Part shown: positions 9,541 to 18,552 of the stretch, one piece after another
Numbering within the stretch: the first letter of the stretch is position 1
How the letters are laid out: every line of letters starts with the position of its first letter
NCBI GenBank assembly: GCA_012295275.1
Contig: CM022678.1
Location: 11,485,782-11,510,781 of the forward strand
From: Chrysomallon squamiferum
Taxonomy: Eukaryota > Mollusca > Gastropoda > Neomphalida > Peltospiridae
Direction: 5' to 3'
Length of the DNA: 25,000 nt
Position numbers and translations under genes: made by a program
The notes under the pieces: generated by a model
Database searches by the model: none
What the model was told of the DNA's origin: nothing
What the model saw: the letters and a program-made list of their open reading frames with translations, nothing else

Positions 9541-9546
9541 TCTTAC

Positions 9547-9621
9547 CTGTTTGATATGTCGATGACGTCACTGCTCTGCGGCCCCTGTAGTCGGGGTTGA
9601 TGTCTTCCCCAGTTTCGTAGG
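9547..9621 (-). CDS. Candidate internal coding exon, 75 nt, product unknown
   Basis: On the minus strand, a strong acceptor (pyrimidine-rich tract ending TTACTTCACAG) precedes 75 nt. The exon ends in a strong donor, CAG/GTAAGA. The 1-1 phase frame is open across all 24 full codons and begins YETGEDINPDYRGRR, a composition typical of soluble protein, with C or G at many third positions. The exon is about 55% GC, well above its surroundings. A second frame is also open; the third has a stop. Because it keeps the same phase at both ends, it could be skipped without a frameshift. I do not recognise the protein. A TGACGTCA octamer at 9563-9570 lies inside it. No partner exon is identified; upstream exons would be at higher coordinates. 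Confidence 0.45.
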
Positions 9622-9998
9622 CTGTGAAGTAAGGGAGATAACAAACGGGCGAAGGCAGCTTCAGGTCCTGACGTCAGTAGTGTTCTACAGCTCAAAACGG
9701 GACGCGGAAATCTTCGCCAAATTTGGTGCAGTCGGAAAATTAAAGTCTGCTTAAAACACTTTCAGTTTGCAGTTATTTGTTTCGTTGTTTTCTTTGTTTC
9801 ACTTTTTCTTTGTTTCTAATTGTTTCTTTGTTTACTTTCTTCTTCTATTTCTTCTTCTTGTTTAATGTTTTTATTTTATTTTATTTTTTTATTTTTTATT
9901 ATTATTATTATATTTATTTTGTTCTGGTAACTGTTAATTTGCAATAGTAATACGAAAATAATGCGTGATACACGTAGCTACATTCACATTTTAAGTAA
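9622..9998. other. Intron-like or intergenic stretch with CRE site
   Basis: The first 130 bp are GC-richer and include a perfect TGACGTCA within CTGACGTCAG at 9668-9677. From 9770 the sequence is T-rich, with a short ATT tract at about 9895-9910. Confidence 0.5.
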
Positions 9999-10119
9999 TT
10001 ACGTCATAGGACTATTACTATGACGAACTGTCACTGTTTTCGCTTATGACATCATCACTAACGTCATTCGTTACTCTTCAGTGAAATCATCATTCTCCAC
10101 TCACATGTGTATGACGTCA
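9999..10119. promoter_or_regulatory. CRE-like cluster A
   Basis: Within 120 bp lie TTACGTCA (9999-10006), TGACATCA (10047-10054), AACGTCAT (10060-10067) and a perfect TGACGTCA (10112-10119). TGACGAAC at 10021 is a further half site. The sites match CREB/ATF-type bZIP binding; function is inferred from clustering. Confidence 0.45.
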
Positions 10120-10241
10120 TTAATCGAGGCCTATTTTCACTGCTGATTTCTTTGTTGAAACTTGTCTCATACAATCGTGTGTGAATCTAAATAATTTACT
10201 ATAAAACTGTACGTCTAATCATCTGTTGTCGAGGAAACCCC

Positions 10242-10255
10242 GTTTCCATGGAAAC
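10242..10255. promoter_or_regulatory. Palindromic RFX X-box
   Basis: GTTTCCATGGAAAC is a perfect 14-bp palindrome and fits the X-box consensus RYYNYYATRRNRAC at every base. It is the second full match in the window. Confidence 0.55.
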
Positions 10256-10470
10256 CACCCGGCACTTCCTGCTTCTCTTTCACTTTTCATTGATTTTTTT
10301 TACTTGCTGATTACAGTCTACAGATAATTATCACAGATTTGTATACATTGTCTCAGAGTCTGTCAGGTTGATTGCGGTCATAGCAGGTAATGAATTCGCC
10401 TGACGCTTGAGACGCGTGGAATCGAGTGACATGCCGCAAACAACCCAATACAAACATCATGATTTGATTC
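10256..10470 (+). other. Ambiguous exon-like and tRNA-like stretch
   Basis: A pyrimidine-rich acceptor ends at 10316. A 70-nt open frame (10317-10386, reading STDNYHRFVYIVSES at its start) ends at a donor-like GCAG/GTAATG. The same GGTAATG lies in a tRNA-like string (TAGCAGGTAATG, then ATCGAGTGAC at 10421), which suggests a decayed SINE head instead. Neither reading is secure. Confidence 0.2.
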
Positions 10471-10492
10471 TTTTTTTTTTTTTTTTTTTTTT
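10471..10492. repeat. T22 homopolymer
   Basis: Pure poly-T run following the ambiguous tRNA-like stretch. Confidence 0.95.
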
Positions 10493-10731
10493 CTAAGTCA
10501 TACAACACGTGCTTGAATTTTCAAACTGGCTCGAGTTATCTTGAAAGCCTGAAATGAAAAAATAATATAATATTAAAATTAATTTGAATAGATAATTAAC
10601 AGATATATGTGTTTGTGTGTGTGTGTTTGTATATATATATATGCATGTATGTGTGTTGTGTGCGCGCATGTATTAAAATAAGCAGGAATCAAATATAAAA
10701 TAAAACAGATTATTTAAAATATTTCTTTGTA

Positions 10732-10778
<47 letters not shown>

Positions 10779-11030
10779 ACACGTATACACATATGTACAC
10801 AGACATACACACATACATGTATGTGCGCGTTTGTGTTAAAACAGATTATTTAAAAACATTTATATTTGTATAACAACAATATTAAGAATAACAACAACAA
10901 GAAAAATGTCTGAAGTAGTCAGTTTGGTGTCGATAAATAAATAAAATCTATTTTTTTTAAATATAAATGATATAAATGAACTTTTGCAGATAAAAAAGTA
11001 TTTTTTCTTTCGAAAATATCAAACAGTATT
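10493..11030. other. AT-rich stretch with TG and AT microsatellites
   Basis: (TG)n-rich sequence lies at 10610-10670 and a pure (TA)n array at 10742-10776, followed by CA/TG-rich DNA to about 10832. No gene is seen. Confidence 0.7.
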
Positions 11031-11225
11031 GTTTCTCTCTCTTTGCCGTCCCTCGAGAGCCTCAAACAATGCTTCTGTGGTATTTAATATCCTATCCTGT
11101 TATGTTCATAGCAGTCTGTATGACCTCGCATACCGCTCAAGCGTGCAGTGAAATGCTTATAACTGTTATTATTCTGGCAAGCTGACCACCGAATGAGGCT
11201 CCAGAGGGTGACACATATACAATAA
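11031..11225 (+). other. GC-richer island with a small open frame
   Basis: An ATG at 11069 (context AAACAATGC) opens 38 codons to a TGA at 11183. Residues 1-25 are hydrophobic and signal-peptide-like (MLLWYLISYPVMF then a Thr/Ala-rich end), followed by CSEM. No family is recognised. The motif TGAGGCTCC lies at 11194-11202. Confidence 0.25.
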
Positions 11226-11935
11226 AATCAACTCAATGTGTGAATGCGTTATCGTTATATACGTTTTGAACGAATATCCGAATTTTTATTTTAAATATAT
11301 ATATTTTTATTTTCCACTGAACAGTTAATTTTAATAATCAATGTCTAGGCAACATTAAATAACATGCATTTTTATTTACGGTTTTTCACACGGGCAAGAG
11401 AATTTTTGTTATTTTAGTTTATGATTAGTTTAAATTACCTGTCTATTTAATGATATATTCAGTATTATTATCGTAAATTGTCTTTTACTATTTCTAATTT
11501 TTTTTATGAAATTTGTTTTGATTTTAGTTCTACAATCACTGTTATTATTTATATTATTTATTATTATTATTATTAATTTTTTTTGGTTCTTGGTTTTTAT
11601 ATACGTTTAATTTATTTAATTTTATTTCCATTAATAATGAATTGCTTTCCTTAGTTAAATAAACATAAAGATAGTATAAAAATATTATTTATTTCTAACT
11701 ATTTTATTTTATCTTTCGTAATTTCTTTATTCACGTTTTTTCTTTAAATGACAAATGAAAAAAATTATTTTGAATACAACAAAACAAATTCACCCTCTAC
11801 AGCCTCACACCTCCACCACCCCCCGAATTTCACTCAGTAGATAACTGAAACATTAAATTAATTCTTGTTGTTTTTTCCTCGAAAATTCGTCTAAAATAAT
11901 CGCGCTTGCAGTACAAGTTGTTTACGAAGCTTTTA
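11226..11935. other. AT-rich non-coding stretch
   Basis: Degenerate A/T sequence with a short ATT tract near 11555-11575. Nothing gene-like is visible. Confidence 0.6.
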
Positions 11936-12130
11936 ACAAATGGCCGCCCATGTAAACAGAAGCACCCTCAGCTGGAGCCTCACTGACAATGTAACGGCAG
12001 CTGTGCTAGCTCGGTTCAGCTGAAGGTTAGTAGTCCAAGGAGGGCGGCGATTAGCACGCGCAGAAAGGTTATCTGCGACAGACTGCCAAGTTTGCTTCAA
12101 TAGCGTAACCGCCTAACGAACCTGGACAAA
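11936..12130. other. GC-richer island with YY1-like and donor-like sequences
   Basis: The island starts with AAATGGCCGCCC, resembling a YY1 site. An ATG at 11940 opens only 27 codons to TGA at 12021. A donor-like AAG/GTTAGT lies at 12024-12032. The minus strand carries TGAGGCTCC (11982-11974). Open frames of 28-37 codons exist on both strands without clear family content, so no exon is assigned. Confidence 0.35.
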
Positions 12131-12133
12131 CTG

Positions 12134-12181
<48 letters not shown>

Positions 12182-12315
12182 TATTATTATTATTATTATT
12201 ATTTTTATTATTTTTATTATTATTATTATTATCGGTGGGAAAACGGAAGATTTTGTTTAACAAAACTTTTTAGTAAATATAAATATAAATATAAATATAA
12301 ATATTTTAAATTAAA

Positions 12316-12363
<48 letters not shown>
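12134..12363. repeat. (ATT)n, (ATAAAT)n, (ATT)n compound
   Basis: An (ATT)n array at 12134-12232 with several T-rich interruptions, an (ATAAAT)n block at 12274-12304, and a purer (ATT)n array at 12316-12363. Confidence 0.95.
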
Positions 12364-12721
12364 TTTATATGAATTTTAATTTTTAAAAGTTCATCAATTC
12401 GCGATAAACTGATAGCATAAATAAATATTAATGAAATGATATTATTCATTTACTTATTCATTCATTCATTCATTCAAAAGTAAAAGTAAACAGAACAAAA
12501 AAAGAAATCCAACATAAAAGAAATAAAATATAAATAAAATAAACTATTGTATATATTTTTAATAACATTTTTGTTTTTGTTAATTACATATTTAATCACT
12601 GTTTACAAAACTCTTTCATATTAATAATATTTAAGAAATGTTGGGTGTGATTTAAATATTTTCATTGGTTGTTTGCTATCGTATTGTTCCGCACTATTCA
12701 TATGCAGCATTTCGTTTTCAG
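12364..12721. other. AT-rich non-coding stretch
   Basis: Short (TTCA)n tract at about 12450-12475 and A-rich sequence to 12540. It ends in the acceptor-like CATTTCGTTTTCAG at 12708-12721. Confidence 0.5.
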
Positions 12722-12828
12722 CTTTAAACAAATATGGCCGCGAACAGAAATATGTGGCGCGTGCGTTAGAGCTAAAAATAGAACACACAACAGAGACTAT
12801 TAGTTTACTTTATTCAGCTCGTAAACAA
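12722..12828 (+). CDS. Candidate internal exon, 107 nt, product unknown
   Basis: The acceptor-like TTTCGTTTTCAG precedes two nucleotides completing a codon and 35 open codons, ending at CAA/GTAAAA (a moderate donor). The frame starts LNKYGREQKYVARALELK and looks helical and charged, with no low-complexity sequence until the A-run past 12846. The entry phase (1) would fit the tentative exon ends at 7173 or 10386. Even so, the joined residues would not match protein kinase A or formin-like sequence as known from those families. A YY1-like AAATATGGCCGCG at 12729 offers a regulatory explanation for the local GC rise. Chance is a real alternative. Confidence 0.25.
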
Positions 12829-13161
12829 GTAAAATTTTATCGCAGGAAAAAAAAAAAGCATTTTAATTAAATAAAACAGATTTGGGAATATTCTAAACGG
12901 TTAGAACTTTAACAACAACAAACAAACAACAAACAAAACAAAAACAAAGAAAAAGTTAAAAACATCTTATATCTCGAAAACCACATTATGAAACTTTCAA
13001 AATTTTGCATTATTAAAGAAATTATTTTTTATGTGAAACGTTTGTTTACTGATCTCACTGTTGTTGTTGTTGTTGTTGTTGTTGTTATTATTATTACAAT
13101 AATAAATTTATGTCATTAAACAAATAATTTCTCATCATTAACAATACAACTTTTCTTGTTT
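12829..13161. other. AT-rich stretch with (TTG)n tract
   Basis: A10-type runs and AAC-rich sequence to about 12960, and a (TTG)9 array at 13060-13086. No gene. Confidence 0.6.
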
Positions 13162-13301
13162 CTATTATTACTACAGTACTGCAGTTTCTGCTGTTGATGT
13201 TTTAAATAGTGTTGTTGTTGTTGTTGCTATTATTACTACAGCTACTGTAGTGACTGTTACTGATGTTTTAAATGCTGATGTTGTTGTTGTTGTTGTTGTT
13301 A
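13162..13301. repeat. 65-bp tandem duplication ending in (TTG)n
   Basis: CTATTATTACTACAG begins at 13162 and again at 13227. Both copies continue to GATGTTTTAAAT and then a (TTG)n tract. Copies differ by scattered substitutions, so the duplication is not recent. Confidence 0.85.
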
Positions 13302-13640
13302 TAGTAACTGAATGAATACTTGACACGTAATTTTTATCATATACGATTTTGTTTACTACTCAGCGATTCGACTTTGAATGATTCTTTTAAAGAAGAAACC
13401 CGCTGTTTTATTTAACCTGCTGCGTTACAAACTCGCCAAGACATACAGACACACAGACACAGACGTGCAGACAAGCATACAAAAATACAAACATACAAAC
13501 ACAAACATAGACACATAGATATAGACACATACACAGGCGCAAACATAGAAACTCACACAAACATACATACACACCCAGAGACTGACAGACACACACAGAG
13601 ACTGACAGACACAGACAGACTAAAACTACACACACTGAGT
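13302..13640. repeat. CA-rich degenerate tract
   Basis: From about 13440 to 13640 the plus strand is an imperfect ACAC/ACAGACAT repeat. Cys/Val-rich minus-strand open frames here are translations of it. Confidence 0.8.
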
Positions 13641-13725
13641 GACCACGCTGACCACGACATACATCGACTCTGTGCGGCCACTGACTGGCCAGTTTGATTG
13701 ATTGTGGTCGTGGCGGTCACGCTGA
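13641..13725. other. Imperfect inverted repeat of GACCACG boxes
   Basis: GTGACCACGCTGACCACGAC at 13640-13659 has a diverged inverted partner, TGTGGTCGTGGCGGTCACG, at about 13703-13721. Between them is the perfect palindrome ACTGGCCAGT (13684-13693). It could be a hairpin or a clustered binding site. The minus-strand frame through here stays open for 58 codons but has no ATG near its start and no known motif. Confidence 0.45.
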
Positions 13726-13861
13726 AGGGTCACCTGTGAGTCAAGGACGGTGATCGCTAATTGAAAGAAAACTTCGGTAGGCAAATTCGAGCCAAATTAT
13801 CAGTTAATGAAGTGAGGCTCCCGAGGAGGAAACAGCTACACTAAATTAAGTATAGCTAATT

Positions 13862-14009
<148 letters not shown>

Positions 14010-14074
14010 GAAAATTAAACAAAATCCATACGTCATATACACTCACGCAAATACACACATACAGTTTTATTCTA

Positions 14075-14267
14075 GGCTTAATTATTTATTTATAAAGATA
14101 ATAACAAAGGAAAAACCCCACCGATGCTGATACAACGTAGTTTACATATCATAGACAATAATACACGGTAGAAGTCAAAAGCCTCTCTTAACAAGAATCG
14201 AACTCACTGCCTACGACCTTTCAACTCAGGCAAGCATTTTACCACAGCATCAAAGCACATTGCCACA
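14075..14267 (-). mobile_element. tRNA-derived SINE-like fragment
   Basis: On the minus strand, an A-box-like TGATGCTGTGG (14252-14242) and a near-perfect B-box GAGTTCGATTC (14205-14195) are separated by 36 nt. The intervening sequence is tRNA-like (GGTAAAATGCTTGCC). The downstream side ends in A/T-rich TTTATAAATAAATAA-like sequence near 14080-14095, as for a SINE tail. It resembles the fragment at 8685 in organisation but not clearly in tail sequence. Limits are approximate. Confidence 0.45.
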
Positions 14268-14289
14268 ACAAACCGTGTCCTCGGTGTAT

Positions 14290-14477
14290 TGCGTCATAAC
14301 CTGTGTGACCTCACATAAAGCACGAACTAGAAAACAGTATGACGCGGCTTTGTTGTTCATCAAGTATTGTGACGTATTACCGCATTATTACGTCATTTGG
14401 GTCAGCAGCGTAATAGAGAGACTGGATGACCCAGTGGCAGAATCGGGGAACAGATACTGATAAAATTGTCACGTGAC
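14290..14477. promoter_or_regulatory. CRE-like cluster B with E-box
   Basis: The cluster contains TGCGTCAT (14290), ATGACGCG (14339), TGACGTAT (14370) and TTACGTCA (14388); the last two form an inverted pair across a short centre. A perfect GTCACGTGAC palindrome is at 14468-14477. A 66-codon open frame (14260-14460) covers most of it but is unrecognised. Confidence 0.4.
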
Positions 14478-15195
14478 GCAATAATCATATTATTCATTAG
14501 TTATTTAATATATTATTTGTATGTATGTGAGTTTGCGCGTGTGTGTGTGTATATCTGTGTGTGCGTGTGTTAGGCGTACACGACTTGTTTTATATGTAGC
14601 TTTGTTTATCGGACACATGGACAGTTGAACATTCATTCAGTCTGTGGTCATTTATAAAATACAGTTGATTCTGGTTTTATGAAAACTTATCACTTGATGA
14701 CTGCTGATATATAAAATATTTAATTATGTTTTTGTTTGGAAATTATGTTATTATTGTTGACCTTCACAGATAAACTTTCATGTACGTATGTAAATATTTT
14801 CTCTTGTATATGTGTGTGTGTGTATGTATCTTCGTGTGCGCATGCGTGAGATAGTGTACGTATGAGAGGTACAGATCATTAATCGCGCTTCTGAAATGAG
14901 CAGAAATGCTGATTTATAAGTTTATTTATTTGTATCAGTGAAGTGCAGTTTCATTCTTCACTGTTCATTGTTTATTTTATATTTTTCAAATATTTGAAGA
15001 TTCGTCGAGAAAATAGGAAAAACGGGAAATTTCGATTATCTCTGATCTGGTAGCTACTTTTCATTGCATATTAAACAACTGTAGTAAAGTACTGATTAAT
15101 TAATATTCAAGTCCATAGTTTATAACAATGATAATTAGTACTTCTACAACAAAAACAAACTACCAATACTACTACTACTACACCTACCACTACAC
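14478..15195. other. AT-rich stretch with TG tracts
   Basis: TG-rich tracts at about 14530-14570 and 14812-14850. The second includes GTGCGCATGCGTG, an NRF1-like site with one mismatch at 14837-14848. No gene is seen. Confidence 0.6.
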
Positions 15196-15269
<74 letters not shown>

Positions 15270-15283
15270 GTAATAATAATAAT
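15196..15283. repeat. (AAT)n microsatellite
   Basis: About 88 nt with two AGT variants near the right end. It encodes a spurious poly-Asn frame. Confidence 0.97.
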
Positions 15284-15323
15284 ATAAAGTTAAAACCATT
15301 TCATCGTTCTTTCCATGACTTAC

Positions 15324-15356
15324 CTTTTTGTGTGTGAATTCACTTCCGGGTAACAT
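15324..15356 (-). other. Possible tiny first exon with ETS motif (minus strand)
   Basis: A minus-strand ATG at 15356 opens MLPGSEFTHKK up to a consensus donor, AAG/GTAAGT, at 15324/15323. CCCGGAAGTG, an ETS/GABP-type site, overlaps it (15350-15341). The Kozak context is weak and eleven codons carry little evidence. The GC-richer island at 15460-15770 would be its upstream region. Confidence 0.2.
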
Positions 15357-15962
15357 ATAAAAATAATAAATAGAAGTCTACATCTGTCTCATTAAACTGT
15401 AGACTAAACAAGAGACTGGAACGTCTGGACATAATTATTATTTAATTACGTTCTCATTGTCAACTCTCGCGCGCTCTCATCACTCCGTCACGAGTCGCAA
15501 AATATTTCCTTATTTTCCGATAGAGGGCGCTTTTTAACGAGATGAGTGACCGCTTCACAACGTCTGCTACATGGTTCGATGAACGTCGCTGAACTTTTGA
15601 CTCGGTTAGTTGGGTCTTGTTATAATGTTTTATCGACTGGTTGAGCGGACGCTTCACGCCCAGCTGTGTACGAGGCGTACCATTCCGCGGTGGAATATAG
15701 TTCCTTTGAAATATTTTTACAATCTGTTTATGCATGCGTTTTCGCTTTGTTTTAATTAACGCTGAGTGGTTTTCGGTGGTGATTAATTAATATGCACGGT
15801 GTAAACAGGTTGAAATGAGCTGATGTTTAATAAACAACTTGACGCGACTCGTATAAGCGGAGATGAACTTTGCGATCGATAAGAGCTGTCCAGGATATAA
15901 ATAAATAGATCATTGTTCTTGACAACAAAAACAACAAGAACAACAACAAAGAGTAGTAGTAG
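15357..15962. other. CpG-richer island, possible promoter region
   Basis: CpG density rises between about 15460 and 15770 (CTCGCGCGCTCTC, TAGAGGGCGC, CCGCGG). A 91-codon minus-strand open frame (15735-15460) has no recognised motif and may be compositional. From 15770 the sequence is AT-rich again. Confidence 0.35.
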
Positions 15963-15967
15963 TAATA

Positions 15968-16016
<49 letters not shown>
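15963..16016. repeat. (AAT)n microsatellite
   Basis: A (AAT)n array with AGT variants at the left edge. Confidence 0.95.
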
Positions 16017-16017
<1 letters not shown>

Positions 16018-16560
16018 CTGTAGTCAGTTGTGAAAAAAGAAAAAAAGAAAGGAACTACAAGAAAGGAAAAAAAAATTGGAAATATAAAACTAGCTAATGA
16101 AATTAGAAATAGAGATTAAAATAACACTATAATACTAACGAAATTAAGTTTTTTGTTTTGTTTGTTTTTTATTTATCTAAATTTTTATTTTATTTTATTT
16201 CCTTGTTTCTTTCTTTATTTTTTTAGGTGGAATGTTTTTGTGAATAAATGCACCAATGAATTTATTTATTTATTTATTTTTATTTGAATTTTGCAAATGG
16301 GTAAAAATCGAATTGATAATAATATTTGTTTTTCTATTTATTTATTTATTTATAATTTTAGTTATTTCTGAATTTGTTATTTTTACAGGTGTGGCTAGCT
16401 GTATGTTAAGAAGTAAAAAAATAAAAATAAAAATAAAATAAAATAAAATAAAATAAATAAAGAAAAGAAGAAAAAGCGATATATATATATTTTTTTTTTT
16501 TTTTGGTTGTTTTCTTGTAGAAGGGTTATTTTTGTGTAGACTCCACCCACTAAAAACAAC
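16017..16560. other. AT-rich stretch
   Basis: TTTA and AAAT tracts at 16259-16280 and 16418-16460, and a T-run at 16491-16504. Open frames on both strands are low-complexity Phe/Ile/Leu/Lys translations. Confidence 0.7.
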
Positions 16561-16565
16561 AAACG

Positions 16566-16739
16566 TGACGTCACTACCATTTTATGACATAATGATTTGT
16601 ACTACAGGAAAACGTTCATTAAAAAGACTACAAAGTAAAACTCCCCGACTAATAATCGACCATAATTATAATATTTCAAATAATTTCCTTTCTCAGAATT
16701 ATAATTTTAATATGGATGACGTCATTTGTATCACGTGAC
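16566..16739. promoter_or_regulatory. CRE pair with E-box (module C)
   Basis: Perfect TGACGTCA octamers at 16566-16573 and 16717-16724 lie 151 bp apart; the first reads CGTGACGTCAC. CACGTG at 16732-16737, within TCACGTGAC, follows the second by 7 bp. This repeats the CRE plus CACGTGAC combination seen at 1219 and 14290-14477. Confidence 0.45.
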
Positions 16740-16780
16740 AATTCTGTATAAGCGGCTATTTATAGATGTATTTTCAATGT

Positions 16781-16925
16781 TCGTCGCATTATTTATGTAT
16801 TTATTTATTTAAATATCTTATTTATTTGTTTGATTGTTTGTTTATTTATTTACATATTTTATTTATTTATTTACACTATTTATTTATTTATTTATGTTTC
16901 TTTCTTTCTTTATTTATTTACATGT
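16781..16925. repeat. (TTTA)n-rich tract
   Basis: Imperfect TTTA array with CATA, GTTT and TTTC interruptions. Confidence 0.85.
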
Positions 16926-17038
16926 TAACATAATTATTTAATTACTTATTTATTAACTCATTTATAACGCATTTTTGATATGGATGATTTTTCATAGCAG
17001 TATTCTTTCAATCAGTAATGTAATATTAATGTAGTAGA

Positions 17039-17062
17039 ACAGAAACCCGATATCGGGTCTGT
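17039..17062. other. Short hairpin around a perfect palindrome
   Basis: ACCCGATATCGGGT (17045-17058) is a perfect 14-bp palindrome. ACAGA on the left and TCTGT on the right extend the pairing with a 2-nt bulge. Confidence 0.7.
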
Positions 17063-17244
17063 AAGTTCTTTTAAGTACGGGGTTTTATTTAACATTTTTA
17101 GTACAAGTTCAAAAATCTTCCACTCAGTCTTTTTAAATGAGTAAACTCGACTGATTCCCTTTAATCTACGAGTTATGTCGTCTGATATAAAAAATCTTAG
17201 AACTAAACGCTGTCGATGTAGTAATGTGATTCTGAATTTTCAAA

Positions 17245-17577
17245 AGGTTTATTTATTTATTTATTATTCATTCATTTATTCATATTCATTCATTTATATA
17301 TTTATTTATTCATTCGTTCATTATTTATATTTATATATTCATTCATTTATTCATTTATATATTTACATATTTTTCATTCATTTATTTATATCTATATATT
17401 TATTTATATTGTTATATATTTACTTTATATTTTATTCATTTTATATAGTAATTTATATTTATTATTTATTCATTTATTTTTTTATTCGCTCATTCATTCA
17501 TTCATTAACTCATATTTATTTATTTACTTATTTATTTATTTATTTATTAATTTATTTATTTATTTACTTATTTACTG
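17245..17577. repeat. TTTA/TTCA-rich tract (left arm of strand switch)
   Basis: About 330 bp of mixed TTTA, TTCA and TATA units on the plus strand. It yields the Phe/Ile/Tyr-rich 168-codon frame at 17175-17681, which is not a gene. Confidence 0.85.
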
Positions 17578-17679
17578 TTCTTGGTTTTTTTGTTGTTGTT
17601 TATTTGAATGAATTATTCCTCTCTTTTGAAATATATATTCTGATTTTTAATTTACAAACGATTGTGAAATGTTTTATAT

Positions 17680-18110
17680 GAATGAATATTCAAGTTAAAT
17701 GAATGATGAAATAACTGAATAAACGAACAATGAAATAAAATGAATGAATGAATGAAAGAGTAAATGAAAAAGAAGACAAAATAATTAAATGAACAAAAGA
17801 AAACTGAATTAATTGACAAAAGAATGAATGAACAAATAAGAAAATGAAAATGAATGAACAAATAAAGAATGACAAACTGAATAAAACAAAAGGAAGAATG
17901 AAAATATTATTTAAAGATTGAATGAATGAATAAATAAATGAATGAAATATCCGTAATCACTGATAGAACGAAGAAACAAGTGAACGAAAAGTAGAATTAA
18001 ATGAATGAATTAATAGGAATTAACTGAAAAAAACAATAAAAATAAAGACGAATGAAAGATGGAAAGACAGAATGAGTGAAGGGATGAATGAACATTTAAA
18101 CGAATGAGGC
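17680..18110. repeat. TGAA/TAAA-rich tract (right arm of strand switch)
   Basis: About 430 bp of degenerate TGAA, AAAT and GAAT units. This is the reverse complement, in unit type, of the tract at 17245-17577, about 100 bp away, so the two could pair imperfectly. Confidence 0.8.
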
Positions 18111-18169
18111 ATTCAGTTACTTTCGTATGTTAAGAAATTTATTTTAAGATTTATTAATATATAATTGCA

Positions 18170-18170
<1 letters not shown>

Positions 18171-18223
<53 letters not shown>

Positions 18224-18257
18224 GTTATTGTTATTGTTATTGTTATTATTATTATTA
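18171..18257. repeat. (ATT)n with internal (TTATTG)n
   Basis: Pure TTA array, then a few TTATTG hexamers, then TTA again. Confidence 0.95.
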
Positions 18258-18520
18258 TAATAAAAACATTAAACTTGATTAAATGCAAGCTTAACATTTA
18301 CCCTACCAGTCTAAAAATATAGAAAAAAAAAAATAATAACAATAACCATGACGATGATGATAATACTAGTAATGGTAATAACAATAACAATAACAATAAC
18401 AATAACAATAATAGTAATAATGGTGACAAAGACAAATAACTAAATATGGAACGATTTAACTGTCAGAACAAATTTCTTCTTCTGATTTTTATTATTAATA
18501 GTAGTAGTAGTAGCGGTAGT

Positions 18521-18552
<32 letters not shown>

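Noticed and set aside
13660-13835. 58-codon open frame on the minus strand through the GACCACG boxes
   Set aside because: Stop-free length is not unusual at this GC content; there is no upstream ATG and the internal donor-like CACAG/GTGACC would leave too little.
14432-14445. CAGTGGCAGAATCG string resembling the head of a cephalopod SINE
   Set aside because: Only about 14 nt match my recollection of that family and the following sequence does not continue it, so it was not annotated.
15128-15337. Poly-Asn open frame
   Set aside because: Pure (AAT)n microsatellite.
17175-17681. 168-codon Phe/Ile/Tyr-rich open frame resembling a membrane protein
   Set aside because: It is a translation of TTTA/TTCA repeats; the apparent transmembrane character is due to base composition.
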